64,000 nucleotides of DNA from Rhodococcus triatomae BKS 15-14 (GTDB lineage: Bacteria; Actinomycetota; Actinomycetes; Mycobacteriales; Mycobacteriaceae): the NCBI GenBank assembly GCA_000341795.1, contig AODO01000009.1, forward strand, positions 80,243 through 144,242. Reading direction: 5' to 3'. Each line of letters opens with the position of its first letter. Within the stretch, counting starts at the first letter, position 1. Positions 62,849 to 64,000 of this stretch are shown piece by piece. The notes beneath the pieces were generated by a model. The model saw nothing but the letters and a program-made list of their open reading frames with translations, had not been told where the DNA came from and did not search any database. Both the position numbers and the translations under genes were made by a program.

Positions 62849-62907
62849 GCCGCAACTATAGCGTCGTCACATCCATCCGGATACTCCGGGTAGCGAACGC
62901 GCCGCCC

Positions 62908-63699
62908 TCAGAGCGCGAACTCGGTGTAGCGCCCGATGCGCGAGAACCCGACCCGGGTGTAGATCGGTTCGCCGTCCGCACTGGCCTGCAGCACCGCGGT
63001 CTCGACACCCGCCCTCCGTGCCACATCCAGGGCGAGCAGGGTCACCGCCGTTCCGTGTCCACGCCGGCGGAAGTCGTCGAGGGTCACGACGCCGTACAGG
63101 CCCGCGACACCGTCGCTGATGTGCACCTCCGCCCCGCAGACGGGGAGGTCCCCCACATATCCGACGACGAAGGTACTGGCACACGACGGCGTCAGCACGG
63201 CAGTCGCGACGCCGTCGAAGAACCGATGAACTGTCGGCGACGGCGGTGTCCAGTTCGCCGCCATGAGTCCCGCGTAGTCCCGCAGGCCGGTCTCGTCCTT
63301 CACGATCTCGGTGCGCAGGTCGCCGCCCGGCACCGGAGGCGGCACGTCCGAAAGCCTCGCGGCCATGGCCGATTCGGATTCGTGCGCGTTCCAGCCGTGC
63401 GCCGGAAGCAACTCGGTCAGGTCGGCGGGCGTCGACGCGGGTCCGACCCACCACGAGAAGGGTTGGCCCGATTCCCGGACGAGCGCGGTGGTGTCGTCGA
63501 TTCGCGCCGGCGCGCTCTCGTCGGGGAACCGGGCACGGCACACGAGGTTGAAGGTGTCGTCGGCGAACCCGCTGTCCGCAACGACCAAGTCGTCGGTCGA
63601 GTACACACCGGCCCCGGCGAGCGCCGGGTGCAGGTGGGACGCATGAGAGGCGAGGTTTGCGTCCATCGCCTGCAACAGCCGATCCATGTCCTCGATCAT
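62908..63699 (-). CDS. GNAT-family N-acetyltransferase
   Basis: 263 residues. The start at 63699 follows AGGA by 7 bases; an ATG 27 bases upstream is less likely. The acetyl-CoA binding motif is in the C-terminal half (RRRGHGTAVTLLALDVARRA), followed by the beta5 block ETAVLQASADGEPIYTRVGF. The N-terminal ~110 residues are family-specific. The acceptor substrate is unknown. It stands alone, downstream (on the other strand) of the rRNA region. Confidence 0.85.
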   Translation of the reverse strand: MIEDMDRLLQAMDANLASHASHLHPALAGAGVYSTDDLVVADSGFADDTFNLVCRARFPDESAPARIDDTTALVRESGQPFSWWVGPASTPADLTELLPAHGWNAHESESAMAARLSDVPPPVPGGDLRTEIVKDETGLRDYAGLMAANWTPPSPTVHRFFDGVATAVLTPSCASTFVVGYVGDLPVCGAEVHISDGVAGLYGVVTLDDFRRRGHGTAVTLLALDVARRAGVETAVLQASADGEPIYTRVGFSRIGRYTEFAL

Positions 63700-63740
63700 G
63701 ACGCATCCTTTCGGTTCTCGAATCACCCCCGGACTGGCCT

Positions 63741-63782
63741 GAAGGTGGCCTTCATGCGGATCACCGGCATGTCAGTGCCCTC
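63741..63782. repeat. Direct repeat, copy 1 of 2
   Basis: A 42-bp unit identical at 36 of 42 positions to 63817-63858. It begins with the near-palindromic 13-mer GAAGGTGGCCTTC and also holds CACCGGCATG and GTGCCCTC. Noncoding, between the acetyltransferase gene and the 5S terminator. Confidence 0.75.
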
Positions 63783-63816
63783 GAGCCGGCACAGGCGTTA
63801 CCCCGGCAGTCGGGGT

Positions 63817-63858
63817 GAAGGTGGCCTTCACCCGGTCCACCGGCATGACGGTGCCCTC
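63817..63858. repeat. Direct repeat, copy 2 of 2
   Basis: Second 42-bp unit, 76 bp after the first. It starts with the same 13-mer, which also occurs with one change inside the recB 3' end (24404). Confidence 0.75.
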
Positions 63859-63909
63859 CACCCGAATCGCGGCCGGCCGGGAACCCCGGGTGACCCCGGA
63901 AATGCGGAA

Positions 63910-63941
63910 AGCCCCGGAACCACAATCGTGGTTCCGGGGCT
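63910..63941 (-). terminator. rRNA operon terminator
   Basis: A perfect 14-bp stem (63910-63923 with 63928-63941) and a 4-nt loop, followed on the minus strand by TTTCC. It lies just downstream of the 5S rRNA 3' end. Confidence 0.9.
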
Positions 63942-63956
63942 CACCGGGATGTTATG

Positions 63957-64000
63957 TACGGCGGTGTCCTACTCTCCCACACCCTGTCGAGTGCAGTACC
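63957..64000 (-). rRNA. rrf: 5S ribosomal RNA, 3' end (rest outside window)
   Basis: The reverse complement reads GGTACTGCACTCGACAGGGT and continues with GGGAGAGTAGGACACCGCCG, the conserved 3' half of actinobacterial 5S rRNA. The gene and presumably the 23S and 16S genes lie beyond base 64000 on the same strand. The exact 3' end (near 63957) is estimated. Confidence 0.92.

Overview
The window comes from a high-GC actinobacterium, most likely Rhodococcus or a close relative in the Mycobacteriales. This is inferred from the roughly 65-70% GC of most genes, ESX/WXG100-type proteins, DUF3558 lipoproteins, YbjN-like (TY-Chap) chaperones, many GTG/TTG starts, leaderless promoters (TANNNT 6-7 nt before the start codon), RecBCD, and sulfonate/Dsz-type sulfur genes. 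No species can be named from the sequence alone.

Layout: (1) 1-10.5 kb is a defence-like island of three large plus-strand helicase/nuclease genes: a DUF2075 ATPase cut by the window edge, a 1767-aa SF1 helicase with a Vsr-like nuclease and a DUF3320-like tail, and a PLD nuclease-SF2 helicase-DUF3427 protein. (2) 10.6-22.5 kb holds a polymorphic-toxin locus: an Rhs toxin with a WXG100-like leader, its putative immunity gene, small secretion-associated partners, and two tandem copies of a unit made of an ESX-like protein, a DUF3558 lipoprotein and a divergent YbjN-like chaperone. (3) 22.5-31 kb is recC-recB-recD. (4) 31-38 kb is core metabolism: an MBL hydrolase, a FadD ligase, an enoyl-CoA hydratase, a PRiA4_ORF3 protein and a repeat-like protein. 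(5) 38.1-43.4 kb is a GntR-linked ABC transporter plus DszA/NtaA-type monooxygenase operon. (6) 43.4-45.9 kb holds MaoC, acyl-CoA dehydrogenase, VOC and DUF2470 genes. (7) 45.9-54.5 kb is an IclR-linked eight-gene organosulfur operon. (8) 54.6-63.7 kb holds two MFS exporters, MarR regulators, an esterase, a PH-domain protein, a lipoprotein, an acyl-CoA synthetase and an acetyltransferase. The window ends in the 3' end of a 5S rRNA on the minus strand, preceded (in window coordinates) by its terminator.

The strongest candidate for something undescribed is the operon at 45.9-53.5 kb. It encodes a complete sulfonate-type ABC importer, two LLM flavin monooxygenases, and a protein that keeps the Cys, His and RxGG active-site residues of the desulfinase DszB. 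It also encodes a class II aldolase-like protein that seems to lack catalytic residues and a binding-protein-fold protein with no signal peptide. Together these look like an organosulfur import, oxidation and sulfite-release pathway of unknown substrate. A divergent IclR regulator and two matching inverted repeats (TTTCC-N7-GGAAA) lie in the shared promoter region. The second candidate is the toxin/chaperone locus, where a three-gene unit has been duplicated next to an Rhs toxin whose tip and immunity gene differ in GC from the Rhs core.
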